Positions 37,173-46,885 are shown, numbered from the stretch's first letter. The stretch: DNA of 64,000 nt from Bacillota bacterium (GCA_021784595.1 JAJYHT010000008.1:1-64000); one strand, 5' to 3'. Notes: generated from the sequence alone by a model not told the origin. Program-made: numbers and translations.

Positions 37173-38332
37173 GAAATTCCGTCAGCCACAAAATACCGAA
37201 ACACGTAATTTGCGACATCCCATCCACGTTCTGACAAGCGCACCGTGCGGGCATCGTTGACAATCAACCCTAAGCCTTGGAGATGCTCCAACGTTTTTGC
37301 AAACACTTCATCGGACAAGCGGTCAAACCTTTCCTGAAACCGGTGCTTGGCCACGCCTGATCGTCGCCGCAATCCAAGCCACATATATTCTCTCATCTGT
37401 TCGTCAAATGACAGCGTCTCCTCACCTTCAATAACCGAGTCCCCTGCAGCTTGCGCCAGCATATATCGCCTAACTCCGCGAAGGGTCCACCATCGCCGAT
37501 TGGCATGAAACGAATGAGCGCCGGCTCCTAGTCCCAAGTAGCTGTTGAAGGTCCAATACAGTTGATTGTGCAAGGATTCCCGCCCTGGTTGCGCCCAATT
37601 CGAAATTTCATACTGCTGATATCCCTGGGGAGTGAGAATCGCAGCTGCCCAATCGGCCATATCCGCCACATTATCCTCTTCAGGCAGCAGGAGTGCGCCG
37701 CGCTTGACGCCATCGGCCAACGGCGTCCCCGCTTCCACTTGCAGCCGGTAGAGAGATAGGTGGTCGGGTTGGAGACTAACTAAGGCCCTTAAAGTTTCCT
37801 GCCATTGTGTGAGGGTGTGGCCCGGCAATCCATAAATGGCGTCCAAATTGAAATTTTCAATTCCTGCGCTTTTGGCCCAGTCCACCGCTCGATAAATGTC
37901 ATCCACCCCATGAATGCGGTTTAAAGCCTTTAGATGATGGTCCTGCATGGCTTGGGCGCCGATCGACAGACGGTTCACGCCTGCCTCTTTGAAAGCAGCC
38001 AGGCGGTCCAAGTCCACGGTCCCAGGATTGGATTCCAAGGTAATCTCGAGACCTGCCAAACTCCCGACCCTGCTGATGACGGATGCTAAAAACTTCTCAA
38101 TCAGCGGCGGATCGACCAATGACGGTGTGCCGCCGCCAAAAAATATCGAAACCAGCCGCCCTTTGGGCAATGTCGCCTGCATCCACTGCTGTGTCACAGC
38201 TTGCATATATTGCGGATGCTGGTCAGGACCCATATGCGTAACGGTGTTGAAGTCACAGTACGTACAACGCGCCTGGCAAAAGGGAATATGCACGTATAGA
38301 CCCCAGTCATCCAGACAGAACTCCGTGCTCAT
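37169..38332 (-). CDS. hemW: HemW-type radical SAM protein (heme chaperone)
   Basis: 387 residues. '[18 protein letters not shown]' holds the CxxxCxxC cluster site near residues 19-26. 'FFGGGTPSL', 'ESNPGT' and '[11 protein letters not shown]' are typical of HemW and separate it from true HemN, which has an extra fourth Cys arrangement and N-terminal region. Likely inserts heme into respiratory proteins. Coupled to lepA by a 4-nt overlap, a conserved neighbour. Confidence 0.93.
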   Translation of the reverse strand: MSTEFCLDDWGLYVHIPFCQARCTYCDFNTVTHMGPDQHPQYMQAVTQQWMQATLPKGRLVSIFFGGGTPSLVDPPLIEKFLASVISRVGSLAGLEITLESNPGTVDLDRLAAFKEAGVNRLSIGAQAMQDHHLKALNRIHGVDDIYRAVDWAKSAGIENFNLDAIYGLPGHTLTQWQETLRALVSLQPDHLSLYRLQVEAGTPLADGVKRGALLLPEEDNVADMADWAAAILTPQGYQQYEISNWAQPGRESLHNQLYWTFNSYLGLGAGAHSFHANRRWWTLRGVRRYMLAQAAGDSVIEGEETLSFDEQMREYMWLGLRRRSGVAKHRFQERFDRLSDEVFAKTLEHLQGLGLIVNDARTVRLSERGWDVANYVFRYFVADGIS

Positions 38333-40128
38333 GAAGGATCGCCCACGCGCAATATAGCCATGAACGCTTCCTGAGGAATTTCGACGTTGCCTACAGATTT
38401 CATGCGCCGTTTACCTTCTTTTTGCTTCTCCAAAAGTTTGCGCTTTCGGGTAATGTCGCCTCCGTAACATTTGGCCAAAACATCTTTACGCATCGCTTTA
38501 ACGGTTTCGCGAGCCACGATTCGGCCGCCAATGGCGGCTTGAATTGGCACTTCAAACAATTGACGCGGAATCAGTTCGCGAAGCTTCTCAGCCAATGCTT
38601 TGCCGCGGTAATAAGCGCGGTCACGATGGACAATCACCGAGAGTGCATCAACGATTTCCCCATTTAGTAGAATGTCCATCCGAACCAAGTCAGCTGGTTC
38701 TAGACCTGCTACTTGATAGTCGAACGACGCGTAGCCACGGGTCCGGCTCTTCAACTGGTCGAAGAAATCATACATAATTTCACCGAGGGGCAATCGATAC
38801 TGGATCATCGCACGCTTAGCGTCCAAATAACTTAAATCTTTATAAGTGCCGCGGCGTTCCTGGCATAGTTCCATCACCGCGCCAATATAGTCGCTCGGGG
38901 CAATGATGTTGGCATCCACCACCGGCTCCGCAATTTCCAAAATATCTCCGGCAGGCGGCATCATGGCGGGATTGTCAACCCGGAGCACTTCATTCTTAAC
39001 CAGACTCACTTGATAAACCACATTGGGAGCCGTCGTAATCAACGCCAATCCGTACTCGCGCTCCAAACGCTCCTGGATTACCTCGAGATGCAGCAGCCCC
39101 AAAAATCCAGCGCGAAAGCCAAAACCTAGGGCCACCGATGTCTCAGGCTCAAATGTAAGCGCCGCATCATTCAATTGCAACTTTTCCAAGGCTTCTCGCA
39201 AACGGCCATAGTCTTGAGAATCCACGGGGTACAATCCTGAGAATACCATCGGCTGTGCGGGACGATAGCCTGGCAACGGCTCTTTGGCTGGGTTGTGAAC
39301 GGAGGTTACAGTATCGCCCACCCGAGTGTCCTGCACCGTTTTGATAGCGGCCGCAAAATATCCCACCTCACCGGTAGACAATTGATCGATCGCAGTCGGA
39401 TGAGGGCGAAAGACCCCAATTTCGGTGACTTGGAACTCTTTGTTATTCGCCATAAAGCGCATGGTGTCGCCTACTTTCAACGACCCGTCAATCACCCGAA
39501 TATAGACCAGCACGCCCTTATAGGCATCAAATCGCGAATCAAATATTAGTGCCCTCAGTGGTCCTTGAGGCACTCCTTTAGGCGGTGCTATGCGCTCCAC
39601 TACTGCGTTCAGCACTGCCTCGATGCCGATTCCCTGCTTGGCCGAGACCAGGATCGCTTCCGTGCCATCAAGACCAATTTCTACCAATTCCTCTATCACA
39701 CGGTCAGGATCTGCGTTAGGCAAATCAATCTTGTTGATCACCGGAATCACGGCCAAATCGTGCTCAAGCGCCATATATAAGTTGGCTAATGTCTGCGCTT
39801 CGACCCCTTGGGCTGCATCAATCACCAAAAGAGCCCCTTCGCAAGCTTGCAGAGCGCGCGAGACTTCATAGGTAAAATCGACGTGTCCTGGCGTATCAAT
39901 TAGGTTTAGTTCCACAGGCTGACCCTGATGCACATAGTCCAAGCGCACTGCCTGCGCCTTAATAGTAATCCCTCGCTCGCGTTCTAAATCCATAGAATCC
40001 AACACTTGCTCGGTCATTTGGCGCTGCGTTAAGGTGCCGGTATGCTCAATCAATCGATCAGCCAGTGTGCTTTTGCCATGATCAATATGTGCTATTATCG
40101 AGAAGTTTCGGATGCGTTGCTGATCCAA
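38329..40128 (-). CDS. lepA: Elongation factor 4 (LepA)
   Basis: 599 residues. Ribosome-associated translational GTPase. G1 'AHIDHGKST', G3 'DTPGHVDF', G4 '[10 protein letters not shown]'. The C-terminal LepA-specific domain ends '[24 protein letters not shown]', which is diagnostic. TTG start at 40128 with GGAGG 7 nt upstream. Confidence 0.97.
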   Translation of the reverse strand: MDQQRIRNFSIIAHIDHGKSTLADRLIEHTGTLTQRQMTEQVLDSMDLERERGITIKAQAVRLDYVHQGQPVELNLIDTPGHVDFTYEVSRALQACEGALLVIDAAQGVEAQTLANLYMALEHDLAVIPVINKIDLPNADPDRVIEELVEIGLDGTEAILVSAKQGIGIEAVLNAVVERIAPPKGVPQGPLRALIFDSRFDAYKGVLVYIRVIDGSLKVGDTMRFMANNKEFQVTEIGVFRPHPTAIDQLSTGEVGYFAAAIKTVQDTRVGDTVTSVHNPAKEPLPGYRPAQPMVFSGLYPVDSQDYGRLREALEKLQLNDAALTFEPETSVALGFGFRAGFLGLLHLEVIQERLEREYGLALITTAPNVVYQVSLVKNEVLRVDNPAMMPPAGDILEIAEPVVDANIIAPSDYIGAVMELCQERRGTYKDLSYLDAKRAMIQYRLPLGEIMYDFFDQLKSRTRGYASFDYQVAGLEPADLVRMDILLNGEIVDALSVIVHRDRAYYRGKALAEKLRELIPRQLFEVPIQAAIGGRIVARETVKAMRKDVLAKCYGGDITRKRKLLEKQKEGKRRMKSVGNVEIPQEAFMAILRVGDPS

Positions 40129-40479
40129 TTAGGGTCCTCCAACCACTGCGTCATTCTAAGGTCATGATACCTGCTTCCTCATGAAATTGAAAGAAACGGC
40201 TCTTAAGGCTTGCGGACCTGATTTCCAGGCATGGGCACAAACGTTCACTCCTCGATTTGCCACCGAAATGCAGGGTCTTTTTAATCGTTGTCACCACATT
40301 CACTGCGTTGCGGGCGGCCCGGCCTGACCATGGCTCATTCGCGCACTACTCAGCGCATTAGGCCCATGCCAGACGCCGCATCGTTCCCAAAACAGGTGTC
40401 TGATGGCCAGCCAGGTCGAGGACTGTCGCAGCTGTAGAAGTGGGGGTTGTCAAACATATGGGCGCTATGGGTCTCCCTA
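40129..40479. other. Intergenic region upstream of lepA
   Basis: About 350 nt without a supportable gene. No clear promoter for lepA could be picked by eye. A minus-strand open frame of about 76 codons crosses this region but has no recognisable product. Confidence 0.4.
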
Positions 40480-40516
40480 AAAGAAATGTCCCATACAAAG
40501 AGATTTAGTATGGGAC
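40480..40516 (-). terminator. Intrinsic terminator of the M50-like gene
   Basis: On the minus strand GTCCCATAC, an 11-nt loop, GTATGGGAC, then ATTTCTTTT. The stem's left arm includes the last codons of the metalloprotease gene. Confidence 0.75.
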
Positions 40517-40885
40517 CCCTCTGCGCCAAAGACGCCACAAGCGCGTACCATCGTTGGGAAAAATCCCCCACGGGATCCAATTAAGAAGCCAATGTGCCGC
40601 AATGAGCACACCCAGCAACGGCGCATATCGCAGCCCTTCGAGAAAGATTGCGGGAATCAAGACCCATTCAGCCCATGATCCAGCAATTAAGGTATAGGCA
40701 ATGGCTTTGGGAGTGAAGTGTGTGGTATCAATCGCAACCCCGATAGCCAAAAGTCCGCGCATCTTCAGACGAGGTGGGCGGGTAAGGCCGACGCATTGCG
40801 CCATGACAATATGTCCTAATTCGTGCACAAGTATTAAGCCCATTAGGGCCACAGCGCTAAAGAGCAAAGCGTGCGGGGTTAGCAT
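40505..40885 (-). CDS. Small M50-like membrane metalloprotease
   Basis: 126 residues with about three membrane helices. 'LVHELGHIVMAQ' is a canonical HExxH zinc site in the first helix, and 'NWIPWGIFPNDGTRLWR' matches the N-x-x-P-x(6)-D-G third-ligand motif of site-2 proteases. It is much shorter than usual site-2 proteases (over 350) and has no PDZ domain. The ATG at 40885 follows AAAGGA. Substrate unknown; a short protease like this may act on a sporulation or stress regulator (speculative). Confidence 0.7.
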   Translation of the reverse strand: MLTPHALLFSAVALMGLILVHELGHIVMAQCVGLTRPPRLKMRGLLAIGVAIDTTHFTPKAIAYTLIAGSWAEWVLIPAIFLEGLRYAPLLGVLIAAHWLLNWIPWGIFPNDGTRLWRLWRRGVPY

Positions 40886-41072
40886 GCAGACCGTCCTTTC
40901 TTTACGTTGAGTAGTATACATGAAAAGGATGCCAGGATATCAGGATGCCTGGTTCTTATAGCTGCAGATCTTCGCATTTTTGCATTGCGAACGCACTGGC
41001 GAATGGCCCGCCAGTCAGTATAAATCGATAATAGGTCCCGGTTTTGCAGCCACACCCATTTTTTGAGGCGGC

Positions 41073-41453
41073 TTAACCCACCGGTTGCCCACAAGCGGGA
41101 CAGAACTTGGATGTTGCAGACAGGGGCGCCTGGCAAGATGGGCACACCAGCCCGCCTGACGACTTTGCCAGCTCAGCGTTCAACTGTGCACGAGCCTCAT
41201 CAAGTTGGTTCTGGCTTGTTTCGACTTGTTTTTTAGCTGCCGCAATGGACTCTTCTTCCCAGTCCACCGGGTCGTGCCGTTGCATCGCCTCATAGACCAA
41301 TTTGCCAAAATGTTGCAATTGGATGTCTAATTCTTTTTGCGCCTGATCCAAACCACGTCTGAGTTTGGTCAGCGACAGTTGATAATCAACTTGTTCAGCC
41401 GCGTTGTTGACTGCATCCATGGCTTTCTTCTTTAAATCTTGCCAGTTTGGCAT
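41073..41453 (-). CDS. Coiled-coil protein with C-terminal zinc ribbon
   Basis: 126 residues. Residues 1-100 are highly helical and charged ('KLRRGLDQAQKELDIQLQHFGK', 'AAAKKQVETSQNQLDEARAQL'), suited to a coiled coil. The last 25 form a zinc ribbon, 'CPSCQAPLSATSKFCPACGQ'. The ATG at 41453 has GGGGAG upstream. Function unknown; it has the look of a small adaptor. Confidence 0.75.
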   Translation of the reverse strand: MPNWQDLKKKAMDAVNNAAEQVDYQLSLTKLRRGLDQAQKELDIQLQHFGKLVYEAMQRHDPVDWEEESIAAAKKQVETSQNQLDEARAQLNAELAKSSGGLVCPSCQAPLSATSKFCPACGQPVG

Positions 41454-41790
41454 TCCACCACTCCCCTTTTGTGTCGAGATGGACATGATTCGAGGATATC
41501 CTCTATCTTGTTGTAGAAATTAGTCCCATCCAGGCATACCCTATTTTCTCAAACTTTTTCATCGAAGAGAACACCCTTTTAACCACACGCACCAATTCTT
41601 CTTTGGTGATCACAACCTTCAACGACACAGATAGGGGCGGGTGAGTGGTCCTAAATCACGGCTATGGCGACACCCGGGCCAATACCTCACTTCTTGTGCC
41701 AACAATATAGAGCAACTCATGGCTATGCCAATGCCAACATTTTGAAAAACGTCTATACTGCAATTAAGCGCCCTAAAGGAGAGTGGTTTA
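41454..41790. other. Divergent intergenic region upstream of fdhD
   Basis: 337 nt between the divergent zinc-ribbon and fdhD genes. A TATACT near 41754-41759 could be the fdhD -10, but no good -35 is found at 16-18 nt. Nothing else recognised. Confidence 0.4.
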
Positions 41791-42579
41791 ATGAATGGGG
41801 TCACTGCCCACCTACGCTATCATTATCACGCGGGAACTTGGGGTCAGGAAAGCGCCGAAATCGTAGTGGAGACACCCATCACGCTGTTTATTAACGGTCA
41901 GGAACTGGTTACCTTAATCGCGACGCCTACGGATGTCGAAGAGCTGATATCTGGGTTCTTAGCGATGGAAAGAATTATCACCCGACGCGACCAAATAGCG
42001 ATCTACCAGTACCACCAAGAAGTGCAGCAAGTATGGGTGCGCATCCCCAATGTCAATCAAGACCGATTAGAACATTTTGCCCGCCCGACGTTGTCTGGCT
42101 GTTGCGGCAGAGGGCGCCCCTCCCTATACTTTGCCAATGACCTGGATTTGGAGCCTGTACCAGCCAATGCTACTCCCCACCTGACGCCGGAGATCGTAGA
42201 CGCTCTATTTGCGCAACTAGACCTCATAACCCGCCGGCAGCACTCGGGTGGTCTGCATACGGCGGGTTTGGGGGATAGATTGGGCCAATTGCATGTAGCC
42301 CGCATGGATGTGGGTCGGCACAACGCGCTGGACAAAGTCTACGGCTGGAGTCTCATCACCCAACAAGACATCCGTTCCTTAGTGGTGGTCTTTTCGGGGC
42401 GTCTTTCCAGCGAAGTGCTGATTAAAGTAGCCCGCATGGGAATTGGCATCGTGCTCTCCAATGCCGCACCCACGTCTCTCGGCATTGAGCTGGCCGAGGC
42501 CTTGGGGATCACCACCATTGGGTTTGTCCGCCAACATGAGTTCAGCGTTTATAGCCATCCTCATCGCATTCGAAATTAA
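41791..42579 (+). CDS. fdhD: Formate dehydrogenase accessory sulfurtransferase FdhD
   Basis: 262 residues. Transfers sulfur from a cysteine desulfurase to the molybdenum/tungsten bis-MGD cofactor of formate dehydrogenase. 'ARMDVGRHNALDKVYG', 'SGRLSSEVLIKVARMGIGIVLSNAAPTSLGIELA' in outline and 'TIGFVRQHEFSVYSHPHRI' are conserved. The cysteine loop reads 'LSGCCGRG', so the two cysteines are adjacent instead of the usual CxxC. ATG with AAAGGAGAG upstream. The 3' end overlaps the convergent crotonase gene by 4 nt. No formate dehydrogenase is in the window. Confidence 0.93.
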   Translation: MNGVTAHLRYHYHAGTWGQESAEIVVETPITLFINGQELVTLIATPTDVEELISGFLAMERIITRRDQIAIYQYHQEVQQVWVRIPNVNQDRLEHFARPTLSGCCGRGRPSLYFANDLDLEPVPANATPHLTPEIVDALFAQLDLITRRQHSGGLHTAGLGDRLGQLHVARMDVGRHNALDKVYGWSLITQQDIRSLVVVFSGRLSSEVLIKVARMGIGIVLSNAAPTSLGIELAEALGITTIGFVRQHEFSVYSHPHRIRN

Positions 42580-43361
42580 CGGCCACGAAATATAGGGGCG
42601 CGCTTTTCCAAAAATGCCTTCATGCCTTCTTGTTGATCTTCCGTAGCAAATAGCAAACTGAAAAGCCTGCGTTCATGCTTGAGCCCTTCTTCCAGCGGTG
42701 TGTCAATCGCCGTCAAAACGGATTCCTTAGCCAGTCTGACCGCCACTTGTGGCATAGCCGCAATCTCCTGAGCCAATTCTACCGCCACTTGTTCCACCGC
42801 TTCGGCGGGGACGACCCGGTTGACCAAACCATGGGCGTAAGCTTCGTCAGCGGTCATGTTCTTTCCGGTCAGCACCATTTCCATGGCTCGAACTTTGCCG
42901 ATGGTCTTAGTCAAGCGTTGGGTTCCCCCCGCTCCCGGCATGACCCCGATCTTGATTTCTGGCTGGCCAAACCGCGCCCCTTCCGCGGCAATGACCATAT
43001 CGCACGCCATCACTAATTCCATGCCGCCACCTAAGGCGTAACCTTTAACCGCAGCAATCAGGGGTTTGGAAAATTGACGAATATGTTCCCAGCGGTTGAT
43101 TTGGGGTGAGGTCAACATCGTCACGGCAGTTTGTCCTTGCAATTCACTAATGTCTGCACCGGCCGCAAAGGCCCGTCCTTGCCCTGTCAGCACGACCACC
43201 GCGACCGTGTCATCCTTGTCCAAGGCCTCCAAATGCGCGACCAGCGCTTCCATCACTTCACTATTGAGCGCGTTAAGCACTTGAGGACGATTTAGCCGCA
43301 AAATGCGTACCGGACCGTCTCCTTGGTCTAGCAATACTACAGGTTCACTCATGATTGCCAT
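42576..43361 (-). CDS. Enoyl-CoA hydratase/isomerase (crotonase) family protein
   Basis: 261 residues. The oxyanion hole loops are 'AFAAGADISEL' and 'GYALGGGMELVMACD'. Catalytic-position Glu residues of hydratases are visible in 'ALGGGMELV' (position equivalent to Glu144) and 'GQPEIKIGVMPGAGGTQRL' (Glu164 in 'QPEI'). Both present, so true hydratase activity is likely. It overlaps the EthD gene by 13 nt; a second ATG three codons in would leave 4 nt. Confidence 0.9.
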   Translation of the reverse strand: MAIMSEPVVLLDQGDGPVRILRLNRPQVLNALNSEVMEALVAHLEALDKDDTVAVVVLTGQGRAFAAGADISELQGQTAVTMLTSPQINRWEHIRQFSKPLIAAVKGYALGGGMELVMACDMVIAAEGARFGQPEIKIGVMPGAGGTQRLTKTIGKVRAMEMVLTGKNMTADEAYAHGLVNRVVPAEAVEQVAVELAQEIAAMPQVAVRLAKESVLTAIDTPLEEGLKHERRLFSLLFATEDQQEGMKAFLEKRAPIFRGR

Positions 43362-43648
43362 TCCACCACCTTCAGTTCATAGATGCCTTTGGCAAAGGTA
43401 TTGAGGTCGCGTCCGGCAGCGCGCCCCTCTGGTGAGGCCAGCGCACGATCCAGCGCGTCACGGTCCAGGAATTCCATCGTGGCGACTAAAAACAAGGGGT
43501 GTTCGCCCCCTAGGTTTGCCACCTTGCCCCAGGCTAAACTTTGCAGTCCCGGCATCGCCTTGGCGAGTGGAGCGTGGACCTCTTGGTAATGGGCCAAAAA
43601 TTGTTCGGGATCCGAAGGTGTTTGATATGTTGCCAGTAAGGTCACCAT
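43349..43648 (-). CDS. EthD-family protein
   Basis: 99 residues with a dimeric alpha/beta barrel fold: 'LLATYQTPSDPEQFLAHYQEVHAPLAKAMPGL' and the closing 'FAKGIYELKVVEW'. EthD relatives act with oxygenases or in ring degradation, often without known activity. Coupled to the crotonase, so both may serve an acyl-CoA or aromatic degradation step (inference). Confidence 0.82.
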   Translation of the reverse strand: MVTLLATYQTPSDPEQFLAHYQEVHAPLAKAMPGLQSLAWGKVANLGGEHPLFLVATMEFLDRDALDRALASPEGRAAGRDLNTFAKGIYELKVVEWQS

Positions 43649-43757
43649 TGTTGGATTACTTCCTTTCGGCTAATTCTCTACAGTTCAAATGCTGGCTAAG
43701 TCCAACCGACGTCAGAGGAATTCCCCACGACACACAAATTATACCAGTCGCGACCGA

Positions 43758-44993
43758 CTATGGGTGGTGCGAAGATTGTGCCATGACGTCAGCTAAAGCT
43801 TGAGCCAACTCATATGCGGCATAGCGCTCTTCGGCCAGCGTATTGTCCGGTCCCCCAATTTCAACCAAAACATCCATCGGCATTAATTGCTGGTTATAAC
43901 GGTAGGGTACCATCTCAATGCCGTTTCCACGCAAAATGCCTGGAGCCACCTTGCCTAATGCTTTGGCCAACCGCATGGCAAACTCCAGATTTTGGTGCCA
44001 GTAGGGATCGGGCAAGAGCTTGTTAGTGCCCACAATGATCAGAATACGGGACATTGTGACCCCTTTGACAACTGTGGTGGTCTCACTACGCGCCGCCTGC
44101 CCTCGGTGAAGGTCGATCAGCACCTTTACCGAGGGATACCATCGCAACAACTGGCGCGCGGTATAGTAAGACGTGTTGTAGCTCGCCAACAGTCCTTCTT
44201 TCATATTATCAACCCTCGACTGAATTACGCCGAGCCCCAACCGGTTTAAGTCTTGGCTTAACCACCATCCCACTTGCACAATGGTTTTTGACCAGGTAGT
44301 GGAATTGGCGGTTGGTGAACCCGGTTTCAATTCAGACCAAAACGACTCGTGGCTATGGGTTTGATAGATGCCCACTTGCGGAGTGTGACCCAACTCTGCC
44401 CAAATGCGCGACCCGTCGCCTGGCAAACCATCCATAACGGCATCTTGACCTGGCCGGTTTGGCAAGGGTTTTGGAGGCGCGGACACGACCTTTCCTGGTG
44501 CGACTGCCTGCAACGTGGGAATTTCCATGGTCAACAAGCCATTTAAACTGGTCAGCCGTATTCCCGAGACGTCGGTCAGCCCCGTCATCATTAATGATTG
44601 CCAGTTCCATGCAAAAGTTCTTTTTTGGGTGACAAGTCCAAGCAATGGGATTCCTTGATCCATCCAATCTTGTAAGGATTGGGTACTGAGGTTTAGGCCG
44701 CTTAACCCCCTTTCCAGCCAGGAATGGGGTCCACGGCCACTAATATGGCCCATTGCGGGTATCGCGGGCCCTGGACTTCTAGGAGGCACACGCCACAATA
44801 CCAGGCCTGCCAACACCAAGGTTGTGCCATATAGTGTCACACTTGACCAGGGAATTCGATGTGGCCTGGGCCATCGTTTAGGGGGACGTCGGGGTGCGCC
44901 GGCGAGTGGAATATGCCGACGGGGGCGTCTAGGAGGACGTCGTCCAAAGAACCAGATAATTCGCGGCCGATGCCATCTCCCCCTGCCTTTCAT
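43758..44993 (-). CDS. spoIIP: Stage II sporulation protein P (peptidoglycan hydrolase)
   Basis: 411 residues. SpoIIP is an amidase/endopeptidase that with SpoIID and SpoIIM degrades septal and other peptidoglycan during engulfment. Conserved active-site motifs are 'GIYQTHSHESF', 'VKVLIDLHRGQ' and 'DVLVEIGGPDNTLAEE'. One membrane helix lies near residues 50-70. The N-terminus before it is very rich in Arg and Pro ('FFGRRPPRRPRRH'), longer and more basic than in Bacillus. The ATG at 44993 follows GAGGG. Confidence 0.92.
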   Translation of the reverse strand: MKGRGRWHRPRIIWFFGRRPPRRPRRHIPLAGAPRRPPKRWPRPHRIPWSSVTLYGTTLVLAGLVLWRVPPRSPGPAIPAMGHISGRGPHSWLERGLSGLNLSTQSLQDWMDQGIPLLGLVTQKRTFAWNWQSLMMTGLTDVSGIRLTSLNGLLTMEIPTLQAVAPGKVVSAPPKPLPNRPGQDAVMDGLPGDGSRIWAELGHTPQVGIYQTHSHESFWSELKPGSPTANSTTWSKTIVQVGWWLSQDLNRLGLGVIQSRVDNMKEGLLASYNTSYYTARQLLRWYPSVKVLIDLHRGQAARSETTTVVKGVTMSRILIIVGTNKLLPDPYWHQNLEFAMRLAKALGKVAPGILRGNGIEMVPYRYNQQLMPMDVLVEIGGPDNTLAEERYAAYELAQALADVMAQSSHHP

Positions 44994-45065
44994 TTGCAAT
45001 CACCCTCTTCCCCTTGGTTATTTCCATACTATGGGAAAAAGCTTGGATTAGACCTTAAATGGGAT

Positions 45066-45395
45066 TTATCCCCACACCGACGGAAAAATGAGACCTGTCA
45101 GCCATAAAAGTCCTCCAGCCAGCAAAGCTCCCCACCAGGTGGTATGCACCCCCGGCACTAAACGTCCAGCTGCCCATAAAGACAGGGCGGCTATGCCAAG
45201 CGATGCCGCTCGCCGCGCTCTGGGCGAAAAACGTTGGCCTGCTGCGGTTTCCACCAAAGTGGTGATTATGGTGAAAAACAGAGCCAACAGCACCGAAGAC
45301 AAGAGGGCGGCGGAAAAACCTGGCACTATATGCGCCGTCAGGTAAATTACGGTCACCACGACCCAGAACTTTGCTATATGACCAAAAGTCACCAT
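45066..45395 (-). CDS. Small polytopic membrane protein
   Basis: 109 residues with about four hydrophobic helices ('FWVVVTVIYLTAHIV', 'LLSSVLLALFFTIITTLV', 'AASLGIAALSLWAAGRLV', 'WWGALLAGGLLWLTGLIF'). It resembles small four-helix proteins annotated as YvlD-like or holin-like, but no diagnostic motif is present. Lies between rpsT and spoIIP, divergent from rpsT. Confidence 0.65.
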   Translation of the reverse strand: MVTFGHIAKFWVVVTVIYLTAHIVPGFSAALLSSVLLALFFTIITTLVETAAGQRFSPRARRAASLGIAALSLWAAGRLVPGVHTTWWGALLAGGLLWLTGLIFPSVWG

Positions 45396-45410
45396 GGCAT
45401 CTTCGTCCTC

Positions 45411-45439
45411 TTTACCCCATGATTGTCTCGTGCTATAAT
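45411..45439 (+). promoter_or_regulatory. Promoter of rpsT
   Basis: TATAAT at 45434-45439 with a weak TTTACC 17 nt upstream, 21 nt before the rpsT GTG. Confidence 0.65.
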
Positions 45440-45460
45440 CCCATGACGGGGGGTATCCGA

Positions 45461-45730
45461 GTGGCTAATATTAAGTCTGCCAAAAAGCGCATCCGTCAAA
45501 CCGCAACACGGACATTGCGCAATAAGATTCGCAAAACTATGGTTCGAACCGCAGTGCGCCGATTTGAAGATGCGTTAAAACGCGGTGACATCATTACGGC
45601 AGAAACAGCATTGAAATTTTGTCATGCACGACTGGACCGTGCCGCACAAAAAGGTGCGATCCATCGAAACACAGCCAACCGCAAGAAATCGCGATTGACA
45701 ATTCGATTTAATAAGGCTAAGGTTGGTTAA
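45461..45730 (+). CDS. rpsT: 30S ribosomal protein S20
   Basis: 89 residues. 'ANIKSAKKRIRQTATRTLRNK' at the N-terminus and 'KGAIHRNTANRKKSRL' near the end are conserved S20 features. The GTG at 45461 has GGGGGG upstream. Transcribed opposite to holA, as in other Firmicutes. Confidence 0.97.
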   Translation: MANIKSAKKRIRQTATRTLRNKIRKTMVRTAVRRFEDALKRGDIITAETALKFCHARLDRAAQKGAIHRNTANRKKSRLTIRFNKAKVG

Positions 45731-45740
45731 TCCATATTGT

Positions 45741-45770
45741 AAAAACCCCAACTTAGCTTGGGGCTTTTTT
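45741..45770 (+). terminator. Intrinsic terminator of rpsT
   Basis: CCCCAA-CTTAGC-TTGGGG followed by CTTTTTT, 15 nt after the rpsT stop. Confidence 0.9.
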
Positions 45771-46057
45771 ATGTCTAAATTGTTTTTTGGCTATTTGCCA
45801 TCTAGAGTTGAATGGTCTCCTGCCTGATCGCAAGTCATTCGGTCTGTTTTGTGCAATACCTGGTTGATTGGACCTTTAGAATAATTCACTGTATCGTGCG
45901 AAACGTGGTTGGACTAGCCGCGAGAGTGAGGGGCCTTTAATGCACATACGGGCCGGTTAGTCAGGATTCGCACCGTGAAGTATTGGGTTTGTGCGAAGAA
46001 CTTCCTGCCCATCCAAACGGGCCGAGGAATGTCGTGATCAACGAGGGGGACGCCATC

Positions 46058-46570
46058 GTGCTATATATTTTTGCTGGATTGCCCGGCACGGGCAAGTCCA
46101 CTCTGGCGGCCGCACTGGCGCAAGGATTACATGCGGCCTATGTGCGGGTGGATGTTGTCGAACAGGCTATGCGGGACGCGGGCGTCTGGATTGATGGCCC
46201 AGCCGGGTACGTTGTTTGTTATGAAATGACAAAGCAGAACCTCCGATTGGGACTCGATGTCGTTGCGGACAGTGTGAACCCTATCCATGAAACACGCCAA
46301 GCATGGCGTGATGTGGCACAGTCTTTGGCCGTTCCGTTTGCCGAGATTGAGGTCGTCTGTTCGGACAAACAGGAACATCGGCGGCGCATCGTATCGCGTG
46401 TGGTCGACATTGCGGGGCTCGTACTGCCCACGTGGGCGCAGGTGCAAGCCCGTCCGCACGAGGGTTGGGATCGTCCCCACATCGTGATTGACACCGCTCA
46501 TCAAACCATATCGGAAAGTTTGGCGGCCTTGCGATACACGCTGTCGTCCAAGGCCGACGGTACTTCGTGA
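46058..46570 (+). CDS. P-loop kinase/AAA-family ATPase
   Basis: 170 residues. The N-terminal Walker A 'FAGLPGTGKSTLA' is followed by a small-kinase layout: 'AAYVRVDVVEQAM' (strand with Asp), 'GLDVVADSVNP', and 'EIEVVCSDKQEHRRRI' with arginines of a lid. It resembles the uncharacterised ATP-binding kinases related to zeta-toxin and polynucleotide kinases. The GTG at 46058 has GGGGG 8 nt upstream. It is an isolated gene between rpsT and holA. Substrate unknown; a nucleotide or antibiotic kinase are possibilities. Confidence 0.75.
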   Translation: MLYIFAGLPGTGKSTLAAALAQGLHAAYVRVDVVEQAMRDAGVWIDGPAGYVVCYEMTKQNLRLGLDVVADSVNPIHETRQAWRDVAQSLAVPFAEIEVVCSDKQEHRRRIVSRVVDIAGLVLPTWAQVQARPHEGWDRPHIVIDTAHQTISESLAALRYTLSSKADGTS

Positions 46571-46885
46571 TGGCGCGCCGGGATGTTGCGGGGTGACGAG
46601 CGCAGGGCCTTTTTGGGCACGCCTGATGCATGGTTGAGGGCGTTAGCACAGTAGTGCTTCTCCGATCAATCGATGGTGAGCGATTGACCATCCGGGCCAA
46701 GATGCTCTATACCAAACATGCGCGCAAGGCCGGCAGTAAAGCGCGACTGATCCGTTCCGTCTTCAAAAATTCCCACCAACGGGGCCAAGCCACCCGTCGA
46801 GTACGGACCGAACAGCCCAACCTTGGTGGGTAGTTTAGACTAACAACCAGGGAATTCCAACCACAGATTGCACATAGCCTTTCTT
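46571..46885. other. Intergenic region with a possible decayed fragment
   Basis: 315 nt. On the minus strand, about 46,666-46,838, a start-less frame reads 'GLFGPYSTGGLAPLVGIF' then 'FTAGLARMFGIEHLGPDG' before a stop. This is protein-like but too short and lacks initiation signals; it could be the tail of a lost gene. The plus-strand 67-codon frame over the same bases is very basic and probably a shadow. Confidence 0.3.

Noticed and set aside
45000-45065. CATAGTAT upstream of spoIIP as a sigma-E -10
   Set aside because: The required -35 element is not found at the correct distance.
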